Positions 33,802 through 44,064 of a stretch of DNA of 44,064 nucleotides are shown here, piece after piece. Made by a program: the position numbers and the translations under genes. The notes under the pieces were generated by a model. It made no database searches. It was not told where the DNA came from and saw only the letters and a program-made list of their open reading frames with translations. Source of the DNA: an uncultured Flavobacteriales bacterium (GTDB lineage Bacteria; Bacteroidota; Bacteroidia; Flavobacteriales_G; Salibacteraceae); assembly GCA_913020435.1 (NCBI GenBank), contig CAJVZZ010000021.1, forward strand, positions 1 to 44,064, written 5' to 3'. Position 1 is the stretch's first letter; each line of letters starts with the position of its first letter.

Positions 33802-34691
33802 TTTATCAGAATCTGAACTTCGTTATTATTCATAGCTTCAGAGAGAATTCCACTTCGCATGTTTTTGAGCAAATTCATTCTTCTTTCGTTAATAATAGCG
33901 TTAATTATTTTTTTACGTTCTATTTGCAGAGGAGAAAGCGTATTTATTAGTCTATAGTCGTAAATGAACAAAAAATATCTGAACGGTGGACTATAAATTT
34001 CTTTGTATTTAGTATTGATAAGAAAAGCCTTTGGATTGATTACATCTAATGGAATTACATTCAAAAGGTTAGACAATTGAATCCACTTATCCTCCACCAA
34101 AAATGTTGTGGTATATTGAATACAATATTCCTCTAGGTCCAGCAATTCTTCTAGATCGGAAGAAGTAATCCACTTTTCAATTTTTTTAAGTTTAGGTGCA
34201 TTTTCATCAATTTTTAAAAACCTAGCCTTAACCACATAATCCTTTAACTGGAAGTTTTCTGGTCGCTCATTATAAAAGGTTTCTACTTCAAGTTTAGAAA
34301 CAACAGTATCCAGTTTTTGTCGAATGTACTTTTGTTCGTATTCGTAAGTAATCAATGAAGCTCGAAACTTCTCTATTTCTTTTTGAAAATCCTTTTGATC
34401 TTCATTCAAATTCAATTCAGCCCGATTAAGAAGGGCTTGATCTTCAACCCATTTAAAAACCAAGTCTTTCAAAAACAAACTGTGCTCTAAAGAATCTAAC
34501 CCAGTAGGTATTCCTCCTGAAATATCTTTCAGGTACAAGCTTTTATCACCAGCAATAGCCAACAGATCTTTTTCCGGTTGCGCATTCTCGGAAAAGTAAG
34601 TACAACTCATATTGAAGAGCAGCACTGATAGCAATAAAATATTTGTGGGGCTTCTCAAATTTTTATTGAAGCACCTCTCTAAAGACTTCAA
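33798..34691 (-). CDS. SurA/PpiC-related lipoprotein without a recognisable isomerase domain
   Basis: The 297-residue protein has a lipoprotein-like signal ending LLFNMSC. Its N-terminal helical region looks like the chaperone part of SurA/PpiC (FLKDLVFKWVEDQALLNRAE, then YEQKYIRQKLDTVVSKLEVE). The central region that should be the parvulin domain lacks the GGDLG and FGYHI-type motifs seen in both neighbours. It is probably a folding chaperone that lost, or never had, isomerase activity. It overlaps the 661-aa isomerase gene by 29 bp and surA by 4 bp, so all three are co-expressed. A start further in would shorten the signal, so I kept ATG 34691. Confidence 0.75.
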   Translation of the reverse strand: MKSLERCFNKNLRSPTNILLLSVLLFNMSCTYFSENAQPEKDLLAIAGDKSLYLKDISGGIPTGLDSLEHSLFLKDLVFKWVEDQALLNRAELNLNEDQKDFQKEIEKFRASLITYEYEQKYIRQKLDTVVSKLEVETFYNERPENFQLKDYVVKARFLKIDENAPKLKKIEKWITSSDLEELLDLEEYCIQYTTTFLVEDKWIQLSNLLNVIPLDVINPKAFLINTKYKEIYSPPFRYFLFIYDYRLINTLSPLQIERKKIINAIINERRMNLLKNMRSGILSEAMNNNEVQILIK

Positions 34692-36648
34692 CCTTGTATT
34701 TATCCTTTAAGCTTTGTAGCCATTCTATTTCTAGGTAATCTTGATAAGCTGAAATGTATAATCCTTTTGCTTCATCTAGTTGCTTAGGTTGAGTTGGTAA
34801 AAAACTCCTTAAGTAAGAGAATCTATACTTTTCATTATCCGACTGTATTTTGGTAAAGCCAGTTGCGCTCCAATCCAATCGATCCACATAATCGTGTGTG
34901 TCTTTCTCAAATTTCTCATCTTCAATTTTAAGATTCAATTGACTGTCAGCATTAATATATGACAATAGTGAATCTTCGTTATAGGTCATTGATTTCATCA
35001 TCTTCTTTGCCATTTTGTAGGTCTTTTTTGCCAACTTTTTATCTCCACAATTAAAAACTACTGCATCCAATCTGTCTGGCCAAACGTGCTGCGTTTTATT
35101 AGCTTCATAATAAGTCTTGAGACCAGTAGTATCTTTTACTGCCTTAGACCATACTTTTTGATCCATTAAATCAAACAATAAAATACCATCGTGGTATTCT
35201 TTCATTAACGCTCCAAATTTCGGATACTTTTTCTCCAGTCTTTTATCCTCAAATGAGGTTAGTATTTGTTTTACATATCCATCAAATAGTTGATCGATAA
35301 TTATCATTGGATCCGTTTTAGGAATGCGCTGAAATTTTCGATTTTGCTCTATATAGACAGCAAAATCTGCTTGGGTTACTGTTTTCTTTTCAGCCATGTA
35401 CTTTGAGTCTTCCAACGTAAATATTAGTTTACGCATTCCTTTTGCCTTATCTCTAGCTTTCCATTTTCGTTCGTAATAATCAGAATCAATGATTTTAGAC
35501 ATCGCTAATAAATTCTTCTGATTCAGCTGAAAGTTATATTCCTTCTTCACTTTGGCATAAAAAGAAGACTTACTCTTACTTCCTCTTCCGTCCCTTGTAA
35601 CTTTTTTCTTTAGCTCATCTTTTATTGCAGCAAATTCAGGTACTTTTCTTACTTCCAGCCTTTTGACGATGTGCCACCCAAATCGACTTCGAATTGGTTT
35701 AGAAAACTCACCATCTTTTTCAAGTCCAAATGCAGCATTTTCAAAAGCCGGAACCATTCTTCCTGTTCCAAACCAAGGCAATTCACCACCATCACGCGCA
35801 GACCCTTTGTCATCGCTAAATTCTTTAGCTAAATTCTCAAAATTCTCGCCATCGTTTAGGTTTTGATACAACTCGTTTATTTTCTTTTCAGCCAAGTCAA
35901 CCTCATCTAAATCCTCACTATTTTCTACCTTAACCATTATATGAGCAGCATGAATTTCTCCCCTAGCTGATCTTTTGTCCTTGACATATATAATGTGGTA
36001 ACCGAATCGTGTTCGAATTGGATCTGAAACCGATCCTGGAGCAGTATTAAAAGCAGCTGACTCAAAAGGATAAACCATTTGAAATGCACTGAAATAACCC
36101 AAATCGCCGCCATTTGTTGCTGCAGAAGGATCTTCAGAAGCTGTTTTGGCTATTTTTTCAAAATCCATTAATGGATCCTTAATTTTCAGAAATAGATTTT
36201 TTATTTTCTTTAGCGCAGCCATGGTGTCTTTTGGACTCGCATTTTCATCAACTTGAACAAGAATATGAAAGGCATTAACATCAAATTTACTTCTATCATA
36301 AGCTTCCTTGATAAGGTCGTCTGTTACTTGTTGATCGGTTAAATAAGGTTCAGCTAATTGTTTTCTGTAACCGGCTAATTCATTTATAAACTTTCGATTG
36401 GTATCCATTCCCACGGCTTCAGCTTCAGCAACTTTTAGTTTAAAGTTGATGTATAAATCCAAATATTCACTTTTGCTTTTTGGATCAATTGCCTGGGCAT
36501 TTGAATTGTTTTTATTATACACTGCTTCGAACTCTGATAGGAAAACTTCTTGACCTTCGACCTTTAGTAAAATAGGGTCTTTTGAATCTTGTGCAAAAAC
36601 AACAATTCCAAAACAAAGAATTGATAACAAACTAATGAACTGCTTCAT
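34663..36648 (-). CDS. Periplasmic PpiC/PpiD-type peptidyl-prolyl isomerase with two parvulin domains
   Basis: The 661-residue protein has a signal peptide (MKQFISLLSILCFGIVVFAQ), an N-terminal helical region, and two consecutive parvulin domains. The first is at about 118-223 (FHILVQVDENASP, GGDLGYFSAFQMVYPFE, RFGYHIIYVKD) and the second at about 226-330 (AAHIMVKVE, GGELPWFGTGRMVPAFE, RFGWHIVKRLE). The remaining ~330 residues are helical and charged, presumably for binding client proteins. It would help outer-membrane or secreted proteins fold in the periplasm. It lies 27 bp behind guaB. Confidence 0.9.
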   Translation of the reverse strand: MKQFISLLSILCFGIVVFAQDSKDPILLKVEGQEVFLSEFEAVYNKNNSNAQAIDPKSKSEYLDLYINFKLKVAEAEAVGMDTNRKFINELAGYRKQLAEPYLTDQQVTDDLIKEAYDRSKFDVNAFHILVQVDENASPKDTMAALKKIKNLFLKIKDPLMDFEKIAKTASEDPSAATNGGDLGYFSAFQMVYPFESAAFNTAPGSVSDPIRTRFGYHIIYVKDKRSARGEIHAAHIMVKVENSEDLDEVDLAEKKINELYQNLNDGENFENLAKEFSDDKGSARDGGELPWFGTGRMVPAFENAAFGLEKDGEFSKPIRSRFGWHIVKRLEVRKVPEFAAIKDELKKKVTRDGRGSKSKSSFYAKVKKEYNFQLNQKNLLAMSKIIDSDYYERKWKARDKAKGMRKLIFTLEDSKYMAEKKTVTQADFAVYIEQNRKFQRIPKTDPMIIIDQLFDGYVKQILTSFEDKRLEKKYPKFGALMKEYHDGILLFDLMDQKVWSKAVKDTTGLKTYYEANKTQHVWPDRLDAVVFNCGDKKLAKKTYKMAKKMMKSMTYNEDSLLSYINADSQLNLKIEDEKFEKDTHDYVDRLDWSATGFTKIQSDNEKYRFSYLRSFLPTQPKQLDEAKGLYISAYQDYLEIEWLQSLKDKYKVEVFREVLQ

Positions 36649-36675
36649 AATAACTGTATAGATTTAATTGACTTA

Positions 36676-38160
<1,485 letters not shown>

Positions 38161-38171
38161 TTAAAATTCCA

Positions 38172-38179
38172 CAAAAGTA
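38172..38179 (-). promoter_or_regulatory. -7 box (TACTTTTG) of the guaB operon
   Basis: Minus-strand TACTTTTG matches TAnnTTTG, with transcription expected near 38168 and a leader of about 29 nt before ATG 38139. No TTG is seen at normal spacing. Confidence 0.5.
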
Positions 38180-38245
38180 TATATAATGGTGTTTGAGCAG
38201 TTGTTAAAGCAATTTAATAAAGTAAGTATTGTATTAACGAGTAAG

Positions 38246-40339
38246 CTATCGAACTAAAGTAAAACTACCCTTCCTATGAATTTCCGATTCTAGGTAGGTC
38301 AGTACTTTGAATTTGTAAATGTATGAACCTATCCTCGATGGCTCAGAATTATGCGTTCCATCCCAACCTTTGTTAGGATCATCAGTTTCAAACATAACTT
38401 TCCCCCATTCATCAAATATCTGAAGTAGGTATCCTGCTCCTGATTCGCCATAAATTATTTCTGGTTTCCAAACCTCATTTACCCCATCACTATTAGGCGA
38501 AAATGCATTTGGAATATGAATCTCAGGTTCGAATAAAAAACACTCCATATTGGAATAACTACTGTCTTGTTTTGGGTAGAGTTCACTTTCTTGCTGAATT
38601 AACTCGATTCTATAGCAAAATTCATTACCATAAATAGCATCACTTTCAAAAGGATGATCTAGTTTATTTAGAGATCGAGTAGATGCAAAATGATTTGCTT
38701 GCAATTGTTTATTCATTCCGTAGTACGCATAATAAGCAGGTCGGACTTGTTCAATAGAATCACTAATTATGACTAAGTTCCATTTTAATTCAGTCTCAAA
38801 ATCATACTTATCTCCTTTGGCCTCTAAGAATATGGTGCTGATGGTATTACTTTTTACAATCGGCTTGTTACACTCATCAATTACAATCGCATAATAAAAT
38901 GCTTTTAAATGATTTTGCAATGGAATGGTATCCTCAATTGTTAAGAACGAATCTACCCGGCTATCTGGAATAAACCTTCTTATTTTTTGGTACGGCCCCT
39001 CTTCGCTGTGCGCACGATATACTGCTATATGATCAAACACAGCATTTCTATCCACCAACAGATTTATTGCTACTGCAGTGTTTTCTTTGATAGTGGCCGA
39101 TCTCAATCTTATGTGCTGAGTTTTATCAACAAGATTGAATTTGGTTCCCATTAAATTAGAATTCGATATATATCCTCCTGTTTTACTATATGCCGAAATG
39201 TAAAAGGAATAGGTATTAATTGCGGAAATATTTGGAATTACATAAGAATTAACGGAACCACTAACTGATCCATTTAACACAAAAGGTCCATTATTAACAC
39301 TCATATAAATTTCGTACATCTCTAGTCCATTATCCCAACCTTCATAAGGAGTCCAATTTAACGATACCTCCGCTTCACAAGGGTCAAAAGTTCTCGTTAA
39401 GTGCATTGTACAATGGGTACTTATTGCACCTTGAGTTTTGTTGCAAGAATCAATTGGAGCAATTCTATAACACTGGTCAGCTAAAAAAGCAGGTCGACTG
39501 GCGTTTAAGTCATTGTACGAGAAAGTTGAGCCATTAATAGTATCTATTATTATTGCGGATCCATTAGCGTCTACATAAAAAATAATATAGTCAGTCGTCT
39601 CAGGCTCCGGATGTTTGTCCCAAAATAACTCGGTATAGCCGAATTCTTTGTTAACCGATATTGACGTGAATGTCATAGGCGCAGGACCAGCATTCTTAAC
39701 CAGAGGCGCACTTACAATAGCTGATACACTTTCGCATCCGCTATTATCCTGCAACCTGACTTTATAAAACACTTCATCATCGCATCGAGCGACATTATCA
39801 TTAAACAACTCATTCCCTAAATTTGGTGTGGCAATTCCATTAGCCCAATTGGGAGGAGTACCAGAAAATCTTCTATCCACACTATAGCTCAATCCGGAAC
39901 TTGGAAGCGCAGGCATTTTTATTGGATTCCAAACGAGTTGTCCAGAGATATTTTGATTGACGGTCAGAATAGGAAGTATGGGTAATAACGTATCTGAAGT
40001 TACTGTTCTTTTAATAGCACCATCATTATACACTGCTACTAAATAATATCTATGGAATGTTGAAGGAAGTCCAAAATTTGCGTTGGTGTGCGTAAATGAA
40101 TTTTGAAGTCTATTATTCAAGTTTGCCGCGTTTATGAATGGGCCTATTCCTATCGACTGATAAACTTCATAGTTGGTAAACTCTCCCAATGGGTCATTAG
40201 AAACAACCCAATCCAATTTAATTTGGGATCCATCAACTGAAATGCATCTAAGTGCTGGAGCTGATACTTGCGCAGAAATAGTGTTGTAATCTAACGTCAA
40301 AAACGCGACAATAATGAATATTAGATATTTCACCTTCAT
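38246..40339 (-). CDS. FN3-repeat surface protein with T9SS type B (gliding-motility-associated) C-terminal domain
   Basis: The 697-residue protein has a signal peptide (MKVKYLIFIIVAFLTL, cleavage near ISAQ), then several fibronectin-III-like domains, visible as repeated LDW, LFWDKHP, LNWTPYEGW and similar strands. The last ~90 residues form the type B sorting domain: IPNAFSPNSDGVNEVWKP, IFDEWGKVMFET, WDGTHN and the end KGSFTLVR. Such proteins cross the outer membrane through the T9SS and stay on the surface or are released. No T9SS machinery gene is in the window. It is divergent from the DUF6089 gene. Confidence 0.92.
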   Translation of the reverse strand: MKVKYLIFIIVAFLTLDYNTISAQVSAPALRCISVDGSQIKLDWVVSNDPLGEFTNYEVYQSIGIGPFINAANLNNRLQNSFTHTNANFGLPSTFHRYYLVAVYNDGAIKRTVTSDTLLPILPILTVNQNISGQLVWNPIKMPALPSSGLSYSVDRRFSGTPPNWANGIATPNLGNELFNDNVARCDDEVFYKVRLQDNSGCESVSAIVSAPLVKNAGPAPMTFTSISVNKEFGYTELFWDKHPEPETTDYIIFYVDANGSAIIIDTINGSTFSYNDLNASRPAFLADQCYRIAPIDSCNKTQGAISTHCTMHLTRTFDPCEAEVSLNWTPYEGWDNGLEMYEIYMSVNNGPFVLNGSVSGSVNSYVIPNISAINTYSFYISAYSKTGGYISNSNLMGTKFNLVDKTQHIRLRSATIKENTAVAINLLVDRNAVFDHIAVYRAHSEEGPYQKIRRFIPDSRVDSFLTIEDTIPLQNHLKAFYYAIVIDECNKPIVKSNTISTIFLEAKGDKYDFETELKWNLVIISDSIEQVRPAYYAYYGMNKQLQANHFASTRSLNKLDHPFESDAIYGNEFCYRIELIQQESELYPKQDSSYSNMECFLFEPEIHIPNAFSPNSDGVNEVWKPEIIYGESGAGYLLQIFDEWGKVMFETDDPNKGWDGTHNSEPSRIGSYIYKFKVLTYLESEIHRKGSFTLVR

Positions 40340-40466
40340 GAAACGCGAAATTAATGATTTATTATTTCAATAATTCATTCAATAAAGACCTTTATATCAC
40401 GTACTTCAAGATTACACCAACTAATGTTCACTATGCTCTATTTTTAGATTTATCACTTTAATTTAT

Positions 40467-40474
40467 TATTTTTG
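40467..40474 (+). promoter_or_regulatory. -7 box (TATTTTTG) deciding the start of the DUF6089 gene
   Basis: TATTTTTG matches TAnnTTTG and ends one base before an in-frame ATG at 40476. Transcription would start near 40478, so that ATG cannot be the start; in-frame ATGs at 40488 and 40497 remain possible. Confidence 0.5.
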
Positions 40475-40496
40475 CATGAATAATGGCATGCCCCCA

Positions 40497-41429
40497 ATGA
40501 AACTAAAAACATTAACTCTTAGTCTAGTATTACCAGCGATGGTATTATCCGGCCTACAGACATCAGCTCAAATGAGTAAGAGTAAAGATTTTGGTGCTAA
40601 AATAGGGGCCGCATTATATCTTGGAGATGTAGGCTCCAGTGGATCTTTAGGTGTAGATTTGAACCAAATGCGTTATCATGTGGGCGGTTCCTTTAGGAAT
40701 TTCTTTTCTCCAAATTTAGCGATTCAAGCAAGCTTAACATACGGACAAATTACGGGTTCTGATAAAAATTCAGAAAGTAATGAAAATTACTCAAGAAATT
40801 TAAGTTTTAAAAATGATATTATAGAATTGAGTGCTAGAGGTGAATGGCATTTCTTAGTAATTCGAGATGTTGGAAGGTCCTACACTTACCGTTCAGATTT
40901 CAATATGTATGCTTTCGCAGGAATAGGAGCATTCTATAACAACCCGAAAGGGTTATTAAATGGAAACTGGGTTGCCCTTCAACCGCTGCAAACGGAAGGT
41001 GTAAGTTACAGTAAGATCCAACCTGTAGTTCCATTAGGTATAGGGTTTCACTTCAAATTCAACAAACACCACCTTATCGGTTGGGAATTTGGACTTAGGA
41101 AAACATTTACCGATTATATTGATGATGTGAGTACACGTTACGTCCATCACACTGAATTTACTGACCCAACAGCGCTAGCATTACAAGATAGAAGCGTCGA
41201 ATTAGAAGGTTCTGGAGATCCGAAATTTATAGGAAGCCAAAATTATAGCTATGGGACGGATCCTGCAGGAACAGCGCCTAGAGGTAACTCAGACAATAAA
41301 GATTGGTATGCATTTACAGGTGTTACTTACAGCTACGCTATTAGAGGTAAAAAGCGTTCATTTTCAAAACGCAAGTATCACTTCTCAAGAAGAAAGTTTA
41401 AGAGAAAAAGATCTAGAGCTAAGTTCTAA
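40497..41429 (+). CDS. DUF6089 family outer-membrane beta-barrel protein
   Basis: From ATG 40497 the 310-residue protein starts with a good signal peptide (MKLKTLTLSLVLPAMVLSGLQTSAQ). Alternating hydrophobic strands follow, such as DFGAKIGAALYLGDVG, YHVGGSFRNFFSPNLAIQAS and MYAFAGIGAFYNNP. HLIGWEFGLRKTFTDYIDDVS is the most recognisable DUF6089 segment. It is a probable eight-stranded outer-membrane barrel of unknown function, found widely in Bacteroidota. The last ~27 residues are very rich in Arg, Lys and Ser (SKRKYHFSRRKFKRKRSR), odd for a barrel end. The promoter box at 40467-40474 rules out ATG 40476. Confidence 0.85.
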   Translation: MKLKTLTLSLVLPAMVLSGLQTSAQMSKSKDFGAKIGAALYLGDVGSSGSLGVDLNQMRYHVGGSFRNFFSPNLAIQASLTYGQITGSDKNSESNENYSRNLSFKNDIIELSARGEWHFLVIRDVGRSYTYRSDFNMYAFAGIGAFYNNPKGLLNGNWVALQPLQTEGVSYSKIQPVVPLGIGFHFKFNKHHLIGWEFGLRKTFTDYIDDVSTRYVHHTEFTDPTALALQDRSVELEGSGDPKFIGSQNYSYGTDPAGTAPRGNSDNKDWYAFTGVTYSYAIRGKKRSFSKRKYHFSRRKFKRKRSRAKF

Positions 41430-41462
41430 AGATTAATTGTCAAAAACCAAATTTAAGTTCTA

Positions 41463-42209
41463 CTATTTTAAAAATTGCATAACCTTGGATGCTGGTTTTA
41501 CAAAAAGTGTGTACCACTTTGGAGTTAAGTTATTAATTTTCCAAGCTCTTCTATCTTCCCTATTTGCTTGTAACCTATTTTTCAAACTACTATTACTGAC
41601 ACCACCAACCCTCATTTTTATTAAAGTTTGAGGCAAGTAAACCGCGCTCAGTCCATTATTAAATAAAAATCGCAACATCAATTCATAATCCGCTGATATT
41701 TTAAAAGACGTATTGAACAAGCCGTATTTCAAATACAGTTCTTTCTTCACAAAAAACGTAGGATGAGGAGGCATCCAACCCCTTAAAAACTTCTTTCGCT
41801 CAAAACTTCCTGAAATCCATTTCCGAACTACAACATTCAAGTTTTGCTCAGTTACGTATTCAAGATCGCCGTATAAAGTATCGGTTTTTGCAGTTTGCAA
41901 AAGCTCTGCTACATTAGAAATTACGGTCTTCGAAGCATAAACATCATCGGCATTTAATATACCTATGAAATCTCCTTTACAAGCAGTCACTCCTTTGTTC
42001 ATCCCGAAATAAATTCCCCCATCAGGTTCGGAAACGTAGTAACTTATTTTATCTGAATATTTTTCAATTATCGCTTGGGTTCCATCACTAGAACCACCGT
42101 CAATTATGACATACTCGATATTCTTATACGATTGATTCAGTACCGATTGTATGGTATCTTCTATAGTTGCCGCGGCATTATAGCTCACTGTAATTATAGA
42201 GATTTTCAC
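41463..42209 (-). CDS. GT2 glycosyltransferase of a polysaccharide cluster
   Basis: The 248-residue protein is a soluble family 2 glycosyltransferase: MKISIITVSYNAAATIEDTI, VIIDGGSSDGT, the SEPDGGIYFGMNKG segment, and the metal-binding NADD near residue 88. The C-terminus (PHPTFFVKKELYLKYGLF, ISADYELMLRF) is typical of WcaA/WbbD-like enzymes. It would transfer one sugar during assembly of an exopolysaccharide or O-antigen unit; the sugar cannot be read from the sequence. It overlaps the acetyltransferase gene upstream by 4 bp and is the last gene of the leftward unit that enters from the right edge. Confidence 0.9.
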   Translation of the reverse strand: MKISIITVSYNAAATIEDTIQSVLNQSYKNIEYVIIDGGSSDGTQAIIEKYSDKISYYVSEPDGGIYFGMNKGVTACKGDFIGILNADDVYASKTVISNVAELLQTAKTDTLYGDLEYVTEQNLNVVVRKWISGSFERKKFLRGWMPPHPTFFVKKELYLKYGLFNTSFKISADYELMLRFLFNNGLSAVYLPQTLIKMRVGGVSNSSLKNRLQANREDRRAWKINNLTPKWYTLFVKPASKVMQFLK

Positions 42210-42760
42210 GACTTTATAATTCGTTCTTTAACCGAAACTGCAGGATTTCCTCTATAAATCGTGTAGGGCTCCAAATTTGACGATGCAACGGATCCAACGG
42301 CCAACAAGGAATGAGACTGACACCTAACACCTTGCGTTACAACAGAATTTGCACCAATCCAAACTCCATCTTCTAAAGTAATTGGCTTCAAAATTAAGTC
42401 AAATGAAGCACGTTTATAATTGTGATTTCCACTGAGCAGCAGAGCACCTTGGGACACACAACAATTCTTTCCTATAGTAACCTGATCCAAATTATCTATC
42501 CATACTCCCTCTCCTATCCAAGTATTATCACCAATGCTTAAAAACCAAGGATACTTTATATTAACAGCGGGTTTGAGAACCACCTGCTTTCCGATTTTAG
42601 CACCAAATGCTCTTAATAAAAACACCTTAGGTCCTATGAAAATAAAGTAAGGATTTTTAATAATTATCAAGTTAATAAGATACCAAGCAAGCTTTTTAAA
42701 AGAGCCCCCTGGTTTATACCAACTGTTATCAAAAGAACTTAAATCTGTTTTTATCATCAA
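42206..42760 (-). CDS. WcaF-type colanic-acid-like acetyltransferase
   Basis: The 184-residue protein is a left-handed beta-helix acyltransferase of the WcaF family. DLSSFDNSWYKPGGS is the N-terminal WcaF signature, followed by a hydrophobic segment, hexapeptide repeats (IGDNTWIGEGVWIDNL, IGKNCCVSQGALLLSGNHNY, with the catalytic His) and VWIGANSVVTQGV. It closes with YTIYRGNPAVSVKERI. It would O-acetylate a sugar of the polysaccharide made by the neighbouring glycosyltransferases. It lies 13 bp behind the GT4 gene and overlaps the GT2 gene. Confidence 0.9.
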   Translation of the reverse strand: MMIKTDLSSFDNSWYKPGGSFKKLAWYLINLIIIKNPYFIFIGPKVFLLRAFGAKIGKQVVLKPAVNIKYPWFLSIGDNTWIGEGVWIDNLDQVTIGKNCCVSQGALLLSGNHNYKRASFDLILKPITLEDGVWIGANSVVTQGVRCQSHSLLAVGSVASSNLEPYTIYRGNPAVSVKERIIKS

Positions 42761-42773
42761 TACAAAGGTAGTT

Positions 42774-43901
42774 TCAACTAAACATTCTTAAATACTCTTT
42801 ACTCAAATCTTTTTGACGAGTAACTTCGAGAGCTAAATTTTGCGCTCCTATGCGAAATTCCTTTACCTCAATATCGGATTTTTTAGCGAATTGCTCAATC
42901 CAATTGACCCAATCTTGAGGATTCTTTAGAGAAATTACTTTGCCAGCGTTAACAGAAGATACTTGATTCCAAGAAGTGCGATCAGAGATAAGAACAGGCA
43001 AACAGGAGGCTAAGGCCTCCAGAATTGAATGTCCGAAGTTTTCTCCCAGAGTAGGTAGAATAAATAGATCGTATTTATCGAATCGTTCAGCAATTTTAGA
43101 ATTATCAATTGAACCTAAAAAATTTACATTTAAAGCTTTGGAAGTTACAAGTTCAGAGCATTCAGAATAATAACGCTCATCTTCAATTGGTCCAATAATA
43201 TCAAGTTGTGAATGACAGCGCAATTTTGAGAATACATCTATTAAAAACAACAGATTTTTAACAGGACTTATTCTTGCCACTGTCACAAGCTTAATAATGT
43301 TGTTTGATGGCTTTCGCTCAATACTATTTTGAATCTTAACTAAACTCAAATTTCTTAACGTTTCAATTTTAGCATTTGGAAATATGCTTAATATTTCATC
43401 CTTCTCAAGTTGTGTTGATGCATGCCAAGTAATGAAATCGTATACCCTAAATAATTTTGCTGCTATTAAAAACAAGCTTTTTTTAAATGGTTTCACACCC
43501 AAGGCTCCTTCCGCTAACATGCCTCTAGGAGCAAGAACCACAGATTTTCTTCTAACCTTATCCAATTGCCAAAGCACCTGTATTGCAAAATTGAATGAGA
43601 AAAAACTATTCAGGTAAATTTTTGAATAATCCAACTTTAACTCATTGGAAATTTCACCTTTAATTTTTGCAGGAGACAAATATTTTATCCTAAAACCCTC
43701 CTTTTCTAACCAAGAATCAGTAATGACATCTTTATAGGGTGCTACATCTCCTATGTCTCTATCGGAAGTTAATACTGAAATTTCAAAATAGGGTTTAAGT
43801 ATTTCTACTATTGCGACAACACTTCTTACTGGTCCACCAGCCTTAACAGCAGGTAAATACCAATCGCTAAGTATGAGCAGTTTATTTTTAGTCGATTTCA
43901 T
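42774..43901 (-). CDS. GT4 glycosyltransferase of a polysaccharide cluster
   Basis: The 375-residue protein has the two-domain GT-B layout. The N-terminus LLILSDWYLPAVKAGGPVRS contains the glycine-rich donor/acceptor loop, with VLAPRGMLAEGALG in the middle. The C-terminal domain starts near IKLVTVARISPVKNLLFLID and carries the EX7E motif in GENFGHSILEAL. It uses a nucleotide sugar to extend a lipid-linked glycan on the cytoplasmic side. Its start overlaps the end of the upstream gene by 14 bp. Confidence 0.9.
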   Translation of the reverse strand: MKSTKNKLLILSDWYLPAVKAGGPVRSVVAIVEILKPYFEISVLTSDRDIGDVAPYKDVITDSWLEKEGFRIKYLSPAKIKGEISNELKLDYSKIYLNSFFSFNFAIQVLWQLDKVRRKSVVLAPRGMLAEGALGVKPFKKSLFLIAAKLFRVYDFITWHASTQLEKDEILSIFPNAKIETLRNLSLVKIQNSIERKPSNNIIKLVTVARISPVKNLLFLIDVFSKLRCHSQLDIIGPIEDERYYSECSELVTSKALNVNFLGSIDNSKIAERFDKYDLFILPTLGENFGHSILEALASCLPVLISDRTSWNQVSSVNAGKVISLKNPQDWVNWIEQFAKKSDIEVKEFRIGAQNLALEVTRQKDLSKEYLRMFS

Positions 43902-44064
43902 TTTCTTTCATCCAGTAACCTAAGGTAACCAAAGGCCATACTCTGCTCCAATTAATACCATTTTGTCTGTTTTCAAAACTCGATTTAAGCTCAAATAAAG
44001 CCGCTGCATTAAAGTAATTTGTAGCACTCAAATAATTGAAACTACTTTCCAATAATGGCTTTAA
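43888..44064 (-). CDS. C-terminus of a probable asparagine synthase (glutamine-hydrolysing), cut by the window edge
   Basis: Only the last 58 residues and the stop codon are present. The ending FENRQNGINWSRVWPLVTLGYW has the pattern of AsnB C-termini (a helix with a W-x-x-x-W/L pair close to the stop), and asnB-like genes are common in polysaccharide clusters of Bacteroidota. The call rests on this short match and on context, so it is tentative. The frame overlaps the start of the GT4 gene by 14 bp, showing that the operon continues to the right. Confidence 0.5.
   Translation of the reverse strand, partial: LKPLLESSFNYLSATNYFNAAALFELKSSFENRQNGINWSRVWPLVTLGYWMKENEID

Overview
The window is AT-rich chromosomal DNA of a member of the Bacteroidota, most likely of the Flavobacteriia/Cytophagia type. 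The evidence is a type B type IX secretion (T9SS) C-terminal domain on one surface protein and the matching architecture on another, DUF4199 and DUF6089 proteins, an S46 dipeptidyl-peptidase, a bTHX-type ribosomal protein, a fused two-domain alpha-ketoacid dehydrogenase E1, BshA of bacillithiol synthesis, and promoters that fit the Bacteroidota consensus (TTG, 18-19 bp, TAnnTTTG) rather than the E. coli one.

Layout. 1-4.6 kb is the accessory-looking part: a giant secreted PKD/Ig-repeat protein that runs off the left edge, a small cysteine-rich secreted protein, and, divergent from it, a receiver/LuxR-HTH regulator gene broken by one in-frame TAA. The 388 bp between the last two hold an array of five TGGTACTATAG boxes at exactly 32-bp spacing. 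4.6-7.5 kb has a GT2 glycosyltransferase with a DUF4199 protein, a gene-free stretch, bTHX and HU. 7.7-20 kb has a DPP11-type S46 peptidase, the branched-chain-type E1 dehydrogenase, an MdoB/LTA-synthase-like transferase with a lipid kinase and a SUI1-type factor, a small lipoprotein, BshA, and a GH3/beta-lactamase fusion. 20-25.2 kb has a small membrane protein, MutL and two rhomboids in one tight operon, then an EEP-family phosphohydrolase. 25.2-28.4 kb has a nested inverted repeat, a 5'-nucleotidase-like lipoprotein, FdhD, a truncated FN3-protein remnant and a DUF3817 protein. 28.4-38.1 kb is a nine-gene leftward run headed by guaB, containing three parvulin-type chaperone genes, MoxR, ElbB, an esterase, an AI-2E-type permease and a nitroreductase. 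38.2-41.4 kb has a second T9SS type B protein divergent from a DUF6089 beta-barrel protein. 41.4 kb to the end is the edge of a polysaccharide cluster (GT2, WcaF-type acetyltransferase, GT4 and the tail of a probable asparagine synthase).

Most of the window is ordinary housekeeping DNA. The part most likely to be undescribed is 2.9-4.6 kb: a helically phased operator-like array between a damaged orphan regulator and a secreted cysteine-rich protein next to a giant surface protein. Other points of interest are the 190-bp nested inverted repeat at 25.3 kb, the truncated gene behind fdhD, and several near-leaderless promoters that decide start codons.
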